DNA from: Corynebacterium pseudodiphtheriticum DSM 44287
Lineage (GTDB): Bacteria; Actinomycetota; Actinomycetes; Mycobacteriales; Mycobacteriaceae
Length of the DNA stretch: 64,000 nt
Assembly (NCBI RefSeq): GCF_000688415.1
Contig: NZ_JIAH01000006.1
Coordinates: forward strand, 62,001-126,000
Reading direction: 5' to 3'
The position numbers and the translations under genes are program-made. The notes under the pieces were generated by a model that saw only the letters and a list, made by a program, of their open reading frames with translations, did not search any database and had not been told where the DNA came from. This document shows, piece after piece, positions 1 to 8,562 of this stretch; the stretch's first letter is position 1; every line of letters starts with the position of its first letter.

Positions 1-136
1 GAAATTCCGCTACGTTGTGGCTCAATGCTGCATTTGACTTCCGCCAGGTGTCACGGTTGTGCGCAGCGAGCTGTCGTGCCTGCTGGTGTTTATTGCGTAA
101 CTCGGTTTTTGCAGTGGCAAGTGGAAAAGAGCTCAT
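1..136 (-). CDS. 5-formyltetrahydrofolate cyclo-ligase, N-terminal part (cut by window edge)
   Basis: Only the first 45 codons are present, read from an ATG at 136 toward the window start. The translation begins MSSFPLATAKTELRNKH and continues with QQARQLAAHNRDTWRK, the basic helical start typical of 5-FCL proteins, which convert 5-formyl-THF to 5,10-methenyl-THF with ATP. The nucleotide-binding core lies outside the window. The divergent position next to galU is the usual arrangement in corynebacteria and mycobacteria (Rv0992c next to galU) and carries much of the weight of this call. The identification is an inference from a short fragment plus synteny. Confidence 0.6.
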   Translation of the reverse strand, partial: MSSFPLATAKTELRNKHQQARQLAAHNRDTWRKSNAALSHNVAEF

Positions 137-212
137 AATAACTAGAATAGTTCTACAATGATTACGGAAAGCCGTAGCCAATTGGGGCCGGTAAACAGGT
201 AGTGTTTTGGGC

Positions 213-1184
213 ATGTCTCAAGATGCTTCCGGATTCATCCAGGATTCACCGCACAAGAACTCAGCGATCATCAACACTGTTGTCGTTCCAGCAGCAGGGT
301 TGGGCACACGGTTTTTGCCGACGACGAAGACTGTGCCGAAAGAACTCCTTCCGGTAGTTGATACCCCGGGTATCGAAATGATTGCAGAAGAAGCCGCAGC
401 GTGTGGAGCACAACGTCTCGCAATAATCACCGCGCCTAATAAACAAGAAATCATGCGGCATTTTGATGCGTTCCCAGCGCTAGTTGAGACGCTGCAATCA
501 CGGGGTAAAGACGACCAGGCCCATAAAGTCCAACGTGCCGGGGAACTTATTCAGCCTGTCGCTGTAGAACAGGAGGAACCCCTTGGACTAGGCCATGCGG
601 TGGGATTGGCTTCTGAATTATTGGGTGAGCAGGAAGAAGCATTTGCGGTTATGCTTCCCGACGATCTCGTGCTGCCAATGGGAGTGATGGAAGAAATGGC
701 ACGGGTGCGAGCGCAGCTAGGTGGCTCGGTGTTGTGTGCCTTTGAAGTCGCTCCGGAAGAGACCGTGAATTACGGAGTATTTGACGTTGAAGCTGCTGAC
801 GACATCTCGGGGGTATCCGCAGAACGAGTACACAAGGTCAGAGGCATGGTGGAAAAACCAGATGCCGGGCAGGCACCATCGACGCTAGTTGCAGCTGGCC
901 GGTATCTTCTGGACCGGGAGATTTTCTCCGCGCTGCGCCGCATCACCCCGGGTAAAGGTGGCGAATTGCAGTTGACCGATGCCATTGAACTGCTGATTCG
1001 AGAAGGCCATCCGGTGCACGTCGTCGTGCATCAGGGGACCCGCCATGATTTGGGAAATCCTGGTGGTTTTATCCCCGCGAACGTTGATTTTGGCTTGCGC
1101 AATGAGAAGTATGGCCCGACTCTGTATCGGAGCTTAAAGAAATTGTTAGCTGACTACGAACAAGAACAGGGGATTTCGGAATAA
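213..1184 (+). CDS. galU: UTP--glucose-1-phosphate uridylyltransferase
   Basis: This enzyme makes UDP-glucose from UTP and glucose-1-phosphate in the cytosol, feeding trehalose, galactan and other envelope glycans. The N-terminus has the nucleotidyltransferase signature VVPAAGLGTRFLPTTKTVPKELLP (about residues 25-48). Further typical blocks are GLGHAVG, a metal-binding VMLPDD and VEKPD. The length of 323 aa fits bacterial GalU. I chose the ATG at 213; an in-frame TTG at 207 is also possible. A TAGAAT box near 143-148 could serve as -10. moeA/glp follows after 37 bp and rimJ after that, so galU heads a co-directional cluster conserved across Mycobacteriales. Confidence 0.95.
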   Translation: MSQDASGFIQDSPHKNSAIINTVVVPAAGLGTRFLPTTKTVPKELLPVVDTPGIEMIAEEAAACGAQRLAIITAPNKQEIMRHFDAFPALVETLQSRGKDDQAHKVQRAGELIQPVAVEQEEPLGLGHAVGLASELLGEQEEAFAVMLPDDLVLPMGVMEEMARVRAQLGGSVLCAFEVAPEETVNYGVFDVEAADDISGVSAERVHKVRGMVEKPDAGQAPSTLVAAGRYLLDREIFSALRRITPGKGGELQLTDAIELLIREGHPVHVVVHQGTRHDLGNPGGFIPANVDFGLRNEKYGPTLYRSLKKLLADYEQEQGISE

Positions 1185-1221
1185 TCCCGAAAGCCAGGAA
1201 GATCAGGAAGGTAGAGCAACT

Positions 1222-2526
1222 ATGCGTTCGGTCGAAGAACAGCTTGCGCTGATTACTGATACGGCCATGACCCCGGAGCCGGTGCGCATAGCGATTACCG
1301 ACGCTCTGGGCATGATGTGTGCCGAGGAAGTGCAAGCTAGCCAGCCACTTCCTGGTTTCCCACAAGCGGCGATTGATGGTTACGCGGTCCGTGCAGTTGA
1401 TATTGGCGGGGAACGAGCGCTTCGTGCAGCTCCACCTCGTGGAGATACGGATTCTGTCGGTGATGCCCCTTTAGCACCTACGCCTCCTGCCGCGGAAAAA
1501 TCATTGCCTGTGGTTGGGGAGGTCCCGGCTGGCTCGCGGCAGCCACTGCGTTTGCAGCCAAAACAGGTGGTGCGGGTGCACACAGGTGCGCCTTTGCCAA
1601 CTCTTTCGGATGCTGTATTACCTCTGGAGTGGACAGACCGAGGCCGTAAACGTATGACGCCGTATCGGGCCGTGCGTTCCGGGGATTTTGTGCGGCGCGT
1701 TGGCGATGATATCCAGCCAGGCGATGTTGCGGTGTCTTCTGGCGCGATCTTGGGCCCGGCCCAGATTGGTTTGCTGGCTGCGGTGGGAAGGGAAAAAGTA
1801 CTGGCCTATCCACGTCCGCGGGTGTCTGTTATCTCGTACGGACGGGAGCTGGTCGACGTTGATCGCGACCCTGGGTTGGGGCAAGTTTTTGATGTGAATT
1901 CGTATTCGCTCGCCGCGGCCGCGAAAGACGCTGGAGCCGATGTGCATCGCGTAGGAATCGCAGAAGGAGAGCCGCGGCGCATCAAAGAGATGCTGCAATC
2001 CCAAATCATGCGCAGCGAAATTATCGTGATTTCCGGCGCTGTTGGTGGTTCTGGTTCCCAGGTGATGCGCGAAGTACTCGAAGATCTCGGGGACATTGAT
2101 ACCAGCCGGGTTGCTATGCACCCAGGGTCTGTACAGGGATTCGGTTTGATCGGTGAACAACGGGTACCGGTCTTCCTATTGCCAGCGAACCCGGTTTCTT
2201 CCTTGGTAATTTTTGAAGTTTTTGTTCGGCCGCTCATCCGCTTGTCATTGGGCAAGGGGGCGGCGCACCGACGCTTGGTGCGGGCACGATCGATAAATCA
2301 TTTGACCTCGCGTCCTGGCAGGCGGGGATATATTAGGGCTCGGTTAATGCGTGATGCACAAACCAGTGACTATTTGGTGGAAGGTTTGGGCGGAGCCACT
2401 GGCGCTCCCGCGCATTTGTTGGCTGGACTGTCACAAGCGAATGCAATGATTCGTATTCCCGAAGAAGTCGATGAAGTACGCCCTGGCGACGTCGTCGAAG
2501 TCATGTTCTTGACGCAGCGTGCATAA
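1222..2526 (+). CDS. MoeA-family molybdotransferase / gephyrin-like protein Glp
   Basis: This 434-aa protein has the MoeA domain order. The N-terminal DGYAVRA motif (about residue 53) is followed by a long linker and then the molybdopterin-binding (MoCF) domain with VISYGRELVDV, GAVGGSGSQVM and the LLPANPVSSLVIFEVFVRP block, plus a C-terminal MoeA-IV domain. In this family the reaction is insertion of molybdate into adenylated molybdopterin. The copy located between galU and rimJ in corynebacteria is, as I recall, the gephyrin-like protein Glp that binds FtsZ and takes part in septum formation. The synteny here supports that ortholog rather than a dedicated cofactor enzyme. No other molybdenum cofactor gene is in the window. 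SD GGAAGG precedes the ATG. Confidence 0.88.
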   Translation: MRSVEEQLALITDTAMTPEPVRIAITDALGMMCAEEVQASQPLPGFPQAAIDGYAVRAVDIGGERALRAAPPRGDTDSVGDAPLAPTPPAAEKSLPVVGEVPAGSRQPLRLQPKQVVRVHTGAPLPTLSDAVLPLEWTDRGRKRMTPYRAVRSGDFVRRVGDDIQPGDVAVSSGAILGPAQIGLLAAVGREKVLAYPRPRVSVISYGRELVDVDRDPGLGQVFDVNSYSLAAAAKDAGADVHRVGIAEGEPRRIKEMLQSQIMRSEIIVISGAVGGSGSQVMREVLEDLGDIDTSRVAMHPGSVQGFGLIGEQRVPVFLLPANPVSSLVIFEVFVRPLIRLSLGKGAAHRRLVRARSINHLTSRPGRRGYIRARLMRDAQTSDYLVEGLGGATGAPAHLLAGLSQANAMIRIPEEVDEVRPGDVVEVMFLTQRA

Positions 2527-2593
2527 AAACTACGAGCCCTGCTGCATGGGGACGGCCATGCGAGATATTTTCGGCAGGACGAACTGAGTATTC

Positions 2594-3286
2594 ATGCTGG
2601 ATCCTTTCGGAATAGCTGCTAGCAGAACTAAGAAGCCAGCGCGAGGCACACCGCACCCTGTGCATCCTGGTTGGCCGGAATCTACTGCAGAAGTGCGGAC
2701 GACGAGTGGACTTCGTGTTCGACTGCGTCCGCTGCGTCGTGGCGACGGTGCGGATTGGTGTGAGCAGCGGCTAGTTGATCAATCGTGGTTACAGCCGGTT
2801 GAACCGACGGCGATGCGAGGGTGGGAAGCTGCGCATACGAAAACTGCTTGGTTAGAGCACCTCCGTTGGCTGAATGTACAAGCCAGGCATGGGGAGCTCG
2901 TGCCATTTGTGATCGAGGTTGATGATGAGTTTGCGGGACAACTTACTTTAGGTGGAATCCAACACGGAACCGTGGCGAGCTGCTGGGTAGGGTATTGGGT
3001 GGCTTCTTTAATGATGGGTAATTCAGTGGCAACAGCTGCTTTAGCGCTCGGTATAGACCACGCATTCCAGCGCATTGGGGTGCATCGAATAACTGCCACG
3101 TATCTGCCGGATAATCCTGCTAGTAGGCAAGTATTGATGAACAATGGGTTCCGCGAGGAAGGCATTTTGCGCGGGTATCTACATATTGCGGGCTCGTGGC
3201 GTGATCACCAACAAGCTAGTTTGCTTGCCGACGATTACAGCACATTGGCGACTGCACGTTTGCGTGCGAGTGGAAAGTTGTTGTGA
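2594..3286 (+). CDS. rimJ: RimJ-like GNAT acetyltransferase
   Basis: This is a GNAT-fold N-acetyltransferase of 230 aa. Visible features are the N-terminal substrate strand LRVRLRPLRRGDGADW (about residues 39-54), a central VIEVDDEFAGQLTLGGI strand pair, and the acetyl-CoA-binding segment YLPDNPASRQVLMNNGFREEGILRGYLHIAGSWRDH, which is the signature of the RimJ/RimL ribosomal-protein alanine acetyltransferase group. The family acetylates protein N-termini such as S5; the actual substrate here is unknown. It follows moeA/glp by 67 bp in the conserved galU-moeA-rimJ cluster. Confidence 0.85.
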   Translation: MLDPFGIAASRTKKPARGTPHPVHPGWPESTAEVRTTSGLRVRLRPLRRGDGADWCEQRLVDQSWLQPVEPTAMRGWEAAHTKTAWLEHLRWLNVQARHGELVPFVIEVDDEFAGQLTLGGIQHGTVASCWVGYWVASLMMGNSVATAALALGIDHAFQRIGVHRITATYLPDNPASRQVLMNNGFREEGILRGYLHIAGSWRDHQQASLLADDYSTLATARLRASGKLL

Positions 3287-3391
3287 GTCTAGTCTTTTGC
3301 GGCGTGCCTGGCGGTTCAGTCACACACTTCCCATTAGTCTAAAACGATAACTAGCGCCTAGTTGCTTACTTCGGAAGGTGGCAATTTCCTC

Positions 3392-4909
3392 ATGTCAACA
3401 ACCCTGATCATTGTTTTGATCATCGTCGTCTGGCTCGTTGTGCTTGCGCCGTTGATCTTCCGTGGGCACAAGCCGATTCGTCATTCCGGCGAAGGCTTCA
3501 ATGACACGCGCGTGGTCTTTTCGGGTGGCAAGGATGTGCTTAAAACCCCAATGCGACCGCGGATGGCCGGTGCACGTTCAGTCTCTGGTATTGATACTGA
3601 ACCTGCTGCTGATTACGAACTGGTTGACGCTGAAGAATACGAGATCATAGACGAACCGTGGAATAAGCGCGCTTCCGCTGCCGAGACCCATGTTGGCGAT
3701 AATGCTACCTCCAGCAATGAAACAGGCTTTGACAGCGTAGACGGCTCCGGGCATTCGAACACAAACGAAGCAGAAGTTATTGACGGCGAGCTGGTTGCTG
3801 ACCAGGGCGAGTCCTTTTCCTCATCCGACGATGTTATTGATGGCGAACTCGTTGCTGATCAAGCGCATGGTTCTGCTAATGCCAAGGAACTGGGTGCAGA
3901 ATTTGGTGTTGGCGAAAGAATTGACAATGAATCCGGTGCAGCTGCGGACGTTGCTTCTGAGTCAGTTGAAGAGGAAGCAGAACCTCAACCGCGCGTAATC
4001 ATTTCGGAGCTGTCACCGGATGAGATGTATAGCCACGATGAGACCTATACTTCACCGGTGGATCTGTTGTATCCCGGCGTTGTTGATGCCGATGCGATGA
4101 TTACTAAGAGCGCAGTAGAAGAATCCGCAGAAACCACGGCCAGTGAATCTGAGTCAGCCGAAGCGAATCCAGCCGAGATGAATCCAACTGAGGGTGCCGA
4201 AGCTGAAACTGATGATGCGGCTATGGCTGATGATGTTGTCTCCGGGGGATCGGATGCGGAGGGAGCATATTCGGTGGCATCTGCGCGTGCGGACCGGGAA
4301 GCAGAATTAACGCTGACTGAAGAAGAACTCGCTTTTGCTGCTCGTCGTTCACAGCGTGGTGGTTGGAATCCAGAGGCAGAACGCAAGTTGCAGGCACAAC
4401 GTACGAAGCGTCGTCGTAATAATTTGGTGCTGTTGCTTGGGGCACTCGCGGTCCTGCTGGTCGTTGCAATACCAACTGGTGGTTGGTTCTGGGCACTGCC
4501 AGCTGTTACTGGTTTGCTTACCCTGTTGTACTTGCTTGCATTGCGTGGACAAGTACGACAAGAGCAGGAGCTGCGTGCCCGCCGCATAAGGCAGTTGCGC
4601 CGTGCGCGAATGGGAGTGCGCAACCGAGAAGATGACGAACACCGTCTGGACGAGCACAGACCTTTCGTCAATCCGAACTTGCGTCGCCCAGGTGCTGTGG
4701 TGTTGGAAATTGATGATGAGAGCCCGGATTTCGATGAGTTACGAACTATCGATCATCAACAGCTCAACGATGATCGCGGCGATTATGCTTCGCGTACGTT
4801 GTACCGGCAACAGCAAGCCAGCCGTGTCCCTGCCTTGCGTAGTGTTGCCCGCGACGGGTCACTTAACGCTGGTCGCACTGTCCGCACCCGTGGGCGCCGG
4901 GTGGTATAA
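3392..4909 (+). CDS. Acidic membrane protein, GlpR-like (Rv0996-type)
   Basis: The protein starts with a transmembrane helix (STTLIIVLIIVVWLVVLAPLIFRG) and a juxtamembrane basic segment. A long, low-complexity acidic region (about residues 70-310, rich in E, D, S and A) follows. Next come a basic stretch, two closely spaced membrane helices (NNLVLLLGALAVLLVVAIP and GWFWALPAVTGLLTLLYLLAL) and an Arg-rich cytoplasmic tail. The motif VIDGELVADQ occurs twice in the acidic part. Position after galU-glp-rimJ matches mycobacterial Rv0996. In C. glutamicum a membrane receptor for Glp (GlpR) has been described, and I infer this is the equivalent gene, but did not verify it. ATG 3392 is preferred over TTG 3362 because GGAAGG lies just upstream. 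Confidence 0.65.
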   Translation: MSTTLIIVLIIVVWLVVLAPLIFRGHKPIRHSGEGFNDTRVVFSGGKDVLKTPMRPRMAGARSVSGIDTEPAADYELVDAEEYEIIDEPWNKRASAAETHVGDNATSSNETGFDSVDGSGHSNTNEAEVIDGELVADQGESFSSSDDVIDGELVADQAHGSANAKELGAEFGVGERIDNESGAAADVASESVEEEAEPQPRVIISELSPDEMYSHDETYTSPVDLLYPGVVDADAMITKSAVEESAETTASESESAEANPAEMNPTEGAEAETDDAAMADDVVSGGSDAEGAYSVASARADREAELTLTEEELAFAARRSQRGGWNPEAERKLQAQRTKRRRNNLVLLLGALAVLLVVAIPTGGWFWALPAVTGLLTLLYLLALRGQVRQEQELRARRIRQLRRARMGVRNREDDEHRLDEHRPFVNPNLRRPGAVVLEIDDESPDFDELRTIDHQQLNDDRGDYASRTLYRQQQASRVPALRSVARDGSLNAGRTVRTRGRRVV

Positions 4910-4912
4910 GCC

Positions 4913-5584
4913 TTAGGACTCGGCCACCTCAGCTTGGCCTCTTGTGGCGTTTATGGCCGGGTCCCCGGGTGCAATTTCATATCTTATGAGCCCGAGGGCT
5001 TCGAGTAATGCGTACATCGATGTTGGCCCAACGAAGCTAAAGCCCTTCTTTTTTAACAGTTTTGCCAGCGCTGCTGATTCCTCGGATTTCGTCGGTACTT
5101 CATCTAAATGGCTATAGATGGTTATACGTGCCTCTGTCTCCGTTTTGTTTCTTGCGTCTTGCGGAGCACAAGAGCGAATGAGTTCTTCCAGCCCACCCGG
5201 GTAATCCGCATCCGTACGTAAATTGACACAAGCCTGTGCATTGCTGATGACTGCACGAATTTTGCGCTCGTTGCGGATCATCCCAGGATGTTTGAGCACG
5301 CGTTGCACATCTGTTTCCTGAAAAACTGCTAGGTGATCGGGATCAAAGTCTGCAAATACCTTGCGCAGGATTTCCCTGCGGCGCAAAATAAGTTCCCAAG
5401 ATAAACCTGCTTGGAAACTTTCTAGACATAGCCGTTCAAAATAGGCTTGTTCACCATAGATTTCTCGGCCCCATTCAGTGTCATAATATTCTCGCAGTAA
5501 GTCGTTAGCACAGGCCCACGGTGGCCGGGTAATGCCATTACTGTCGATAAGCATGCCATTGCTCAGCGGGATTAGTTCATTCAT
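4913..5584 (-). CDS. tag: DNA-3-methyladenine glycosylase I
   Basis: Tag removes 3-methyladenine from alkylated DNA. The N-terminal block RPPWACANDLLREYYDTEWGREIYGEQAYFERLCLESFQAGLSWELIL is the family signature, with the zinc-ligand-type Cys, the DTEWG motif and the QAGLSW helix-turn. The C-terminus contains KKGFSFVGPTSMYALLEALG, also diagnostic. The ATG at 5584 has a strong SD (AGGAGAC) and gives 223 aa; an upstream ATG at 5602 lacks one. It is convergent with the GlpR-like gene, only 3 bp apart, and transcribed divergently from the DoxX gene. Confidence 0.93.
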   Translation of the reverse strand: MNELIPLSNGMLIDSNGITRPPWACANDLLREYYDTEWGREIYGEQAYFERLCLESFQAGLSWELILRRREILRKVFADFDPDHLAVFQETDVQRVLKHPGMIRNERKIRAVISNAQACVNLRTDADYPGGLEELIRSCAPQDARNKTETEARITIYSHLDEVPTKSEESAALAKLLKKKGFSFVGPTSMYALLEALGLIRYEIAPGDPAINATRGQAEVAES

Positions 5585-5722
5585 AGCGTCTCCTTTGTTC
5601 ATACAGAACAGTAAGCCACAGCGCTCCGGCTGGTTCCGGTTGTTAGTGTGTGTTACTGGTTATTTAGACTAGGGAAATGGCATGTTCGGTTCCCAGCGAT
5701 GAGCCGGGGTAGTCTAGTGAGC

Positions 5723-6133
5723 ATGCACAAGCCCGCCATCCGTGATGCCATGTTGTTTCTCGTACGCATCGTAGTTGGAGTTATCTGCATCATTCGCGGC
5801 CTGGATAAGCTATTTTTCCGGGGGATGGACGACACTGTCGGTGCCTATTCAGCTGTGGCAGTGCCTGCTCCAGCCATTACGGGGTGGACTGTGATGCTGC
5901 TGGAGATTTTCTTCGGTGCTGCGGTTGTAGTTGGAATTTTGACCACCTTTGCAGCGGGGGTGCTATTTGTCGTAACAGCCGCCCTCCAGTATTTTCTGGG
6001 CGGTCTTGATTTTTTGGGCGAGCAACCGAGTTATGAATCCTTCTTGATGTTTCTTACTCTATTACTTGTGATAGTTGTTTTCGGTGCCGGACGAGCCAGC
6101 GTGGATGGGGTGTTGAGTCGTGCCGAGTCATGA
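5723..6133 (+). CDS. DoxX-family membrane protein
   Basis: This is a 136-residue protein with four hydrophobic helices: MLFLVRIVVGVICIIRGLDKLFF, ITGWTVMLLEIFFGAAVVVGILT, FAAGVLFVVTAALQYFLGG and SFLMFLTLLLVIVVFGAGRAS. The helix-1 pattern R-G-x-D-K-L-F is typical of DoxX/DoxD-like proteins, a family tied to redox or membrane integrity whose precise role is often unknown. The ATG at 5723 is chosen; an in-frame GTG lies 6 bp upstream, and the leader is short. The stop overlaps the start of the next gene by 14 bp, indicating translational coupling. Confidence 0.8.
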   Translation: MHKPAIRDAMLFLVRIVVGVICIIRGLDKLFFRGMDDTVGAYSAVAVPAPAITGWTVMLLEIFFGAAVVVGILTTFAAGVLFVVTAALQYFLGGLDFLGEQPSYESFLMFLTLLLVIVVFGAGRASVDGVLSRAES

Positions 6134-6830
6134 TGAAATCCAAACTGCATTGTCCGCGCGCATCGATGGCGAGCCTGCCGGCATTACTGACGAAATTCTT
6201 GACGCACATGTTTCCGGGTGTGAGCAATGCCAGACTTTCCAAAATCGCGCGCTTGCGCTGACGAGGAGTATGCATCACGCCAATGAGTACAGCGGTGATG
6301 AATTAACCCCGCCGCGGCAATTGACTGAAGATATTTTGGCTGGTGTGGAACCAACCTGGCGTCGTTCGGCACGCAGGGCTGAGCTGAATACGATTCTTGC
6401 CCGGCTTACGCTACTTGTGTGTGGCGTTGGTTTCGGCATTTGGGCCGTCGTGCAAGTGATTGCTTCTGGGGGATTGATCCCGCAAACTTTAGACGTCCAG
6501 GGCGAGGCAGTTCTCGATCCGAGCGCGGATCCGCAGCTGGCAACCGCACTGATGGAAGGCGCAGCTTTGCGTGCTGGGGTCTCGCTTGGTTTGCTTGCTG
6601 CTGCTTGGCGCCCTTATTGGGCATCCGGCTTAATGCCGGTCGTTGGTGCGATGGGAATGTTCTTTAGTGGTTTTATTGTTCGAGATCTGGTTCTTGGGGT
6701 AGCTACCAGTGAACAAATTTTGTTGATCGCCATGCTGCTTGTGAGCGCACTTGCTACCGCCTGGCTGTGGATACGCTACCGCTACGTGCAGCATCGTTAT
6801 GTCCAGCTGGGGAACCACATCATTGAGTGA
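6120..6830 (+). CDS. Zinc-finger (zf-HC2/ZAS-like) membrane protein
   Basis: The N-terminal 50 residues carry H-V-S-G-C-E-Q-C (H-x3-C-x2-C, about residues 30-37) following a helix that contains LSARIDGEP. This is the layout of anti-sigma ZAS domains. It is followed by a linker with the first membrane helix (LTLLVCGVGFGIWAVVQVIASGG) and two or three more C-terminal helices. Classical anti-sigma factors are encoded beside their sigma factor; none is nearby, so the partner is unknown. The GTG start at 6120 lies inside the doxX-like gene (14-bp overlap). The 3' end overlaps the convergent pmt gene by 34 bp. Confidence 0.7.
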   Translation: MPSHDEIQTALSARIDGEPAGITDEILDAHVSGCEQCQTFQNRALALTRSMHHANEYSGDELTPPRQLTEDILAGVEPTWRRSARRAELNTILARLTLLVCGVGFGIWAVVQVIASGGLIPQTLDVQGEAVLDPSADPQLATALMEGAALRAGVSLGLLAAAWRPYWASGLMPVVGAMGMFFSGFIVRDLVLGVATSEQILLIAMLLVSALATAWLWIRYRYVQHRYVQLGNHIIE

Positions 6831-8428
6831 TACCAGCTGTTTGAGACTGGTAAGCCGTACAAAATTGGCGAGAAATAGACAAACATCCCGACGACTGTGG
6901 CGAGGTATACGACAACGACGATGCTGCCCAGCCGTAGCTCGTGACCAGTGAGTCGGACAAGCAGACGCCAGCGCACGAATCTGCCCTGGTGCATGAGACG
7001 TCCGAGAATAATCGCATATATGACAAGAACAAATGGGATAAACGCGGCGGCGTAAAAGAAATACATTTGCCGGTCGTAAGCCGCTAGCCATGGCAAAAAA
7101 CCAGCGGCAAAGCCAACCAACGGCCAGGCGAAAGCGTGGTCTCGCTGAATTATTAAGGCCCACAACGCCCACGCTAGGCCCGGCACAATTAACCACCAGA
7201 TTGCCGGGGTGCCAAACAAAAACAGCATTTCCCGGCAGCCACCTTTGGCGCCGCCAAGCGGGCAATCTAATTCGGTGTTGGAGTAATACAGAATCGGGCG
7301 TATCCCAGCTAACCAGGACCAAGGTTTGGAATCCCAGGGGTGTTCGTGACCACCTGATGTTGTCAACGAAGCATGAAAATCTAACACCGATCGGTGGTAA
7401 TAGAACCAACTGGCGATTGAATCTGGTAAAGCCTGTAATGGCGAATCGTCGTCGATGGTGCCATCGACAGCTGCATGGCGGTAAACCGCGGTTTCGCTAG
7501 AAAACCATGCCCGCCAGCTCCAGAGATAGACCAGAATAGGCACTAACACTAATGAGGCGAGCGCTGCGGGAATATCATGCAGGCAGATTGCCGAATATGG
7601 TCGGCTGATGCCATAACGCCTTCGGATAAGCAGGTCGCCGAATACACAAAACAGGCCGAAAAAGGCGATGTAATAAAGTCCGGACCATTTAATTGCTAGT
7701 GCGCCACCGAGCATGAGGCCAGCTCCAAAACGCCACCAGCGCACGCCGAAGCGTGGGCCAAATACCGAACGCCAAGCACCGGTGGTTGATTCGTCGGCGA
7801 GCGTTTTCCAAGCCTGGTGCATCCGCCGTCGCATGTCCCTATGATCACGCGCGAGCATCCAGGCGGCAGTAATAATGAAAAACACTTGGAAAATATCCAG
7901 CATGCCGAACTTTGAACTGACCAGAAGAACGCCGTCGAAAGTGGCTAATATTCCAGCTAGTGCGCCGATATTCCAGGTTTGGGTGAGCTCTCGCGCCAGC
8001 AGCATGGTCATGATTACGACTGCTGTTCCGAAGGCTGCTGCCATCGTGCGCCAGCCCATTGGGGAGTACCCGAAGACAAACTCAGAAAGCGCAATTATCT
8101 GTTTCGCCAGTGGAGGATGGACGACGAGCCCATAACCTGGGTTGGATTCGATTCCACCGATAAGTAGGTGCTCCCAGCTACGCACAATGTCCCATGCCTG
8201 CGGCACGTAGTGCTTTTCATCGAAGATCGGCGTCCCGGAAGATACTGGATGTGGAAGCCCGAGAAAGCGTGTGATTGCGGCTAACGCGCCAATGAGAAGG
8301 AATGACCAACCGTCGCGGCGGTCGAACGGGATTCTTATTAGCTGGGGCGTAGAGTACGGGCGCACGCTGCGGGCGTGTGCCCGGCGTGTACGTGCTAGGG
8401 GAGCACTCGATTTTTCAGCAACGGCCAT
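6797..8428 (-). CDS. pmt: Protein O-mannosyltransferase (PMT family)
   Basis: This polytopic GT39 enzyme transfers mannose from polyprenyl-phosphate-mannose to Ser/Thr of exported proteins as they pass the membrane. The catalytic acidic pair is in the first extracytoplasmic loop: TPIFDEKHYVPQAW, with D70/E71 counted from the ATG at 8428. About ten hydrophobic helices follow. HPPLAKQIIAL and ALAIKWSGLYYI are family blocks. The length of 543 aa is normal for actinobacterial Pmt. It is divergent from rsmI, the same neighbour as in M. tuberculosis (Rv1002c/Rv1003). GTG 8431 immediately upstream is an alternative start. Confidence 0.93.
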   Translation of the reverse strand: MAVAEKSSAPLARTRRAHARSVRPYSTPQLIRIPFDRRDGWSFLLIGALAAITRFLGLPHPVSSGTPIFDEKHYVPQAWDIVRSWEHLLIGGIESNPGYGLVVHPPLAKQIIALSEFVFGYSPMGWRTMAAAFGTAVVIMTMLLARELTQTWNIGALAGILATFDGVLLVSSKFGMLDIFQVFFIITAAWMLARDHRDMRRRMHQAWKTLADESTTGAWRSVFGPRFGVRWWRFGAGLMLGGALAIKWSGLYYIAFFGLFCVFGDLLIRRRYGISRPYSAICLHDIPAALASLVLVPILVYLWSWRAWFSSETAVYRHAAVDGTIDDDSPLQALPDSIASWFYYHRSVLDFHASLTTSGGHEHPWDSKPWSWLAGIRPILYYSNTELDCPLGGAKGGCREMLFLFGTPAIWWLIVPGLAWALWALIIQRDHAFAWPLVGFAAGFLPWLAAYDRQMYFFYAAAFIPFVLVIYAIILGRLMHQGRFVRWRLLVRLTGHELRLGSIVVVVYLATVVGMFVYFSPILYGLPVSNSWYHSMMWFPSWT

Positions 8429-8562
8429 CACTCGGAATAGTTTAGGCGAGAATAAACAGCCGACGATACGACGACACCAAGAGCTCGGAGCGCAAAAGAA
8501 AAAAGTTCGTAGTTAGTTGCGGTGCTGAGTTCGGGTAGCAGATATGCCATGCTGGAGGCGTG

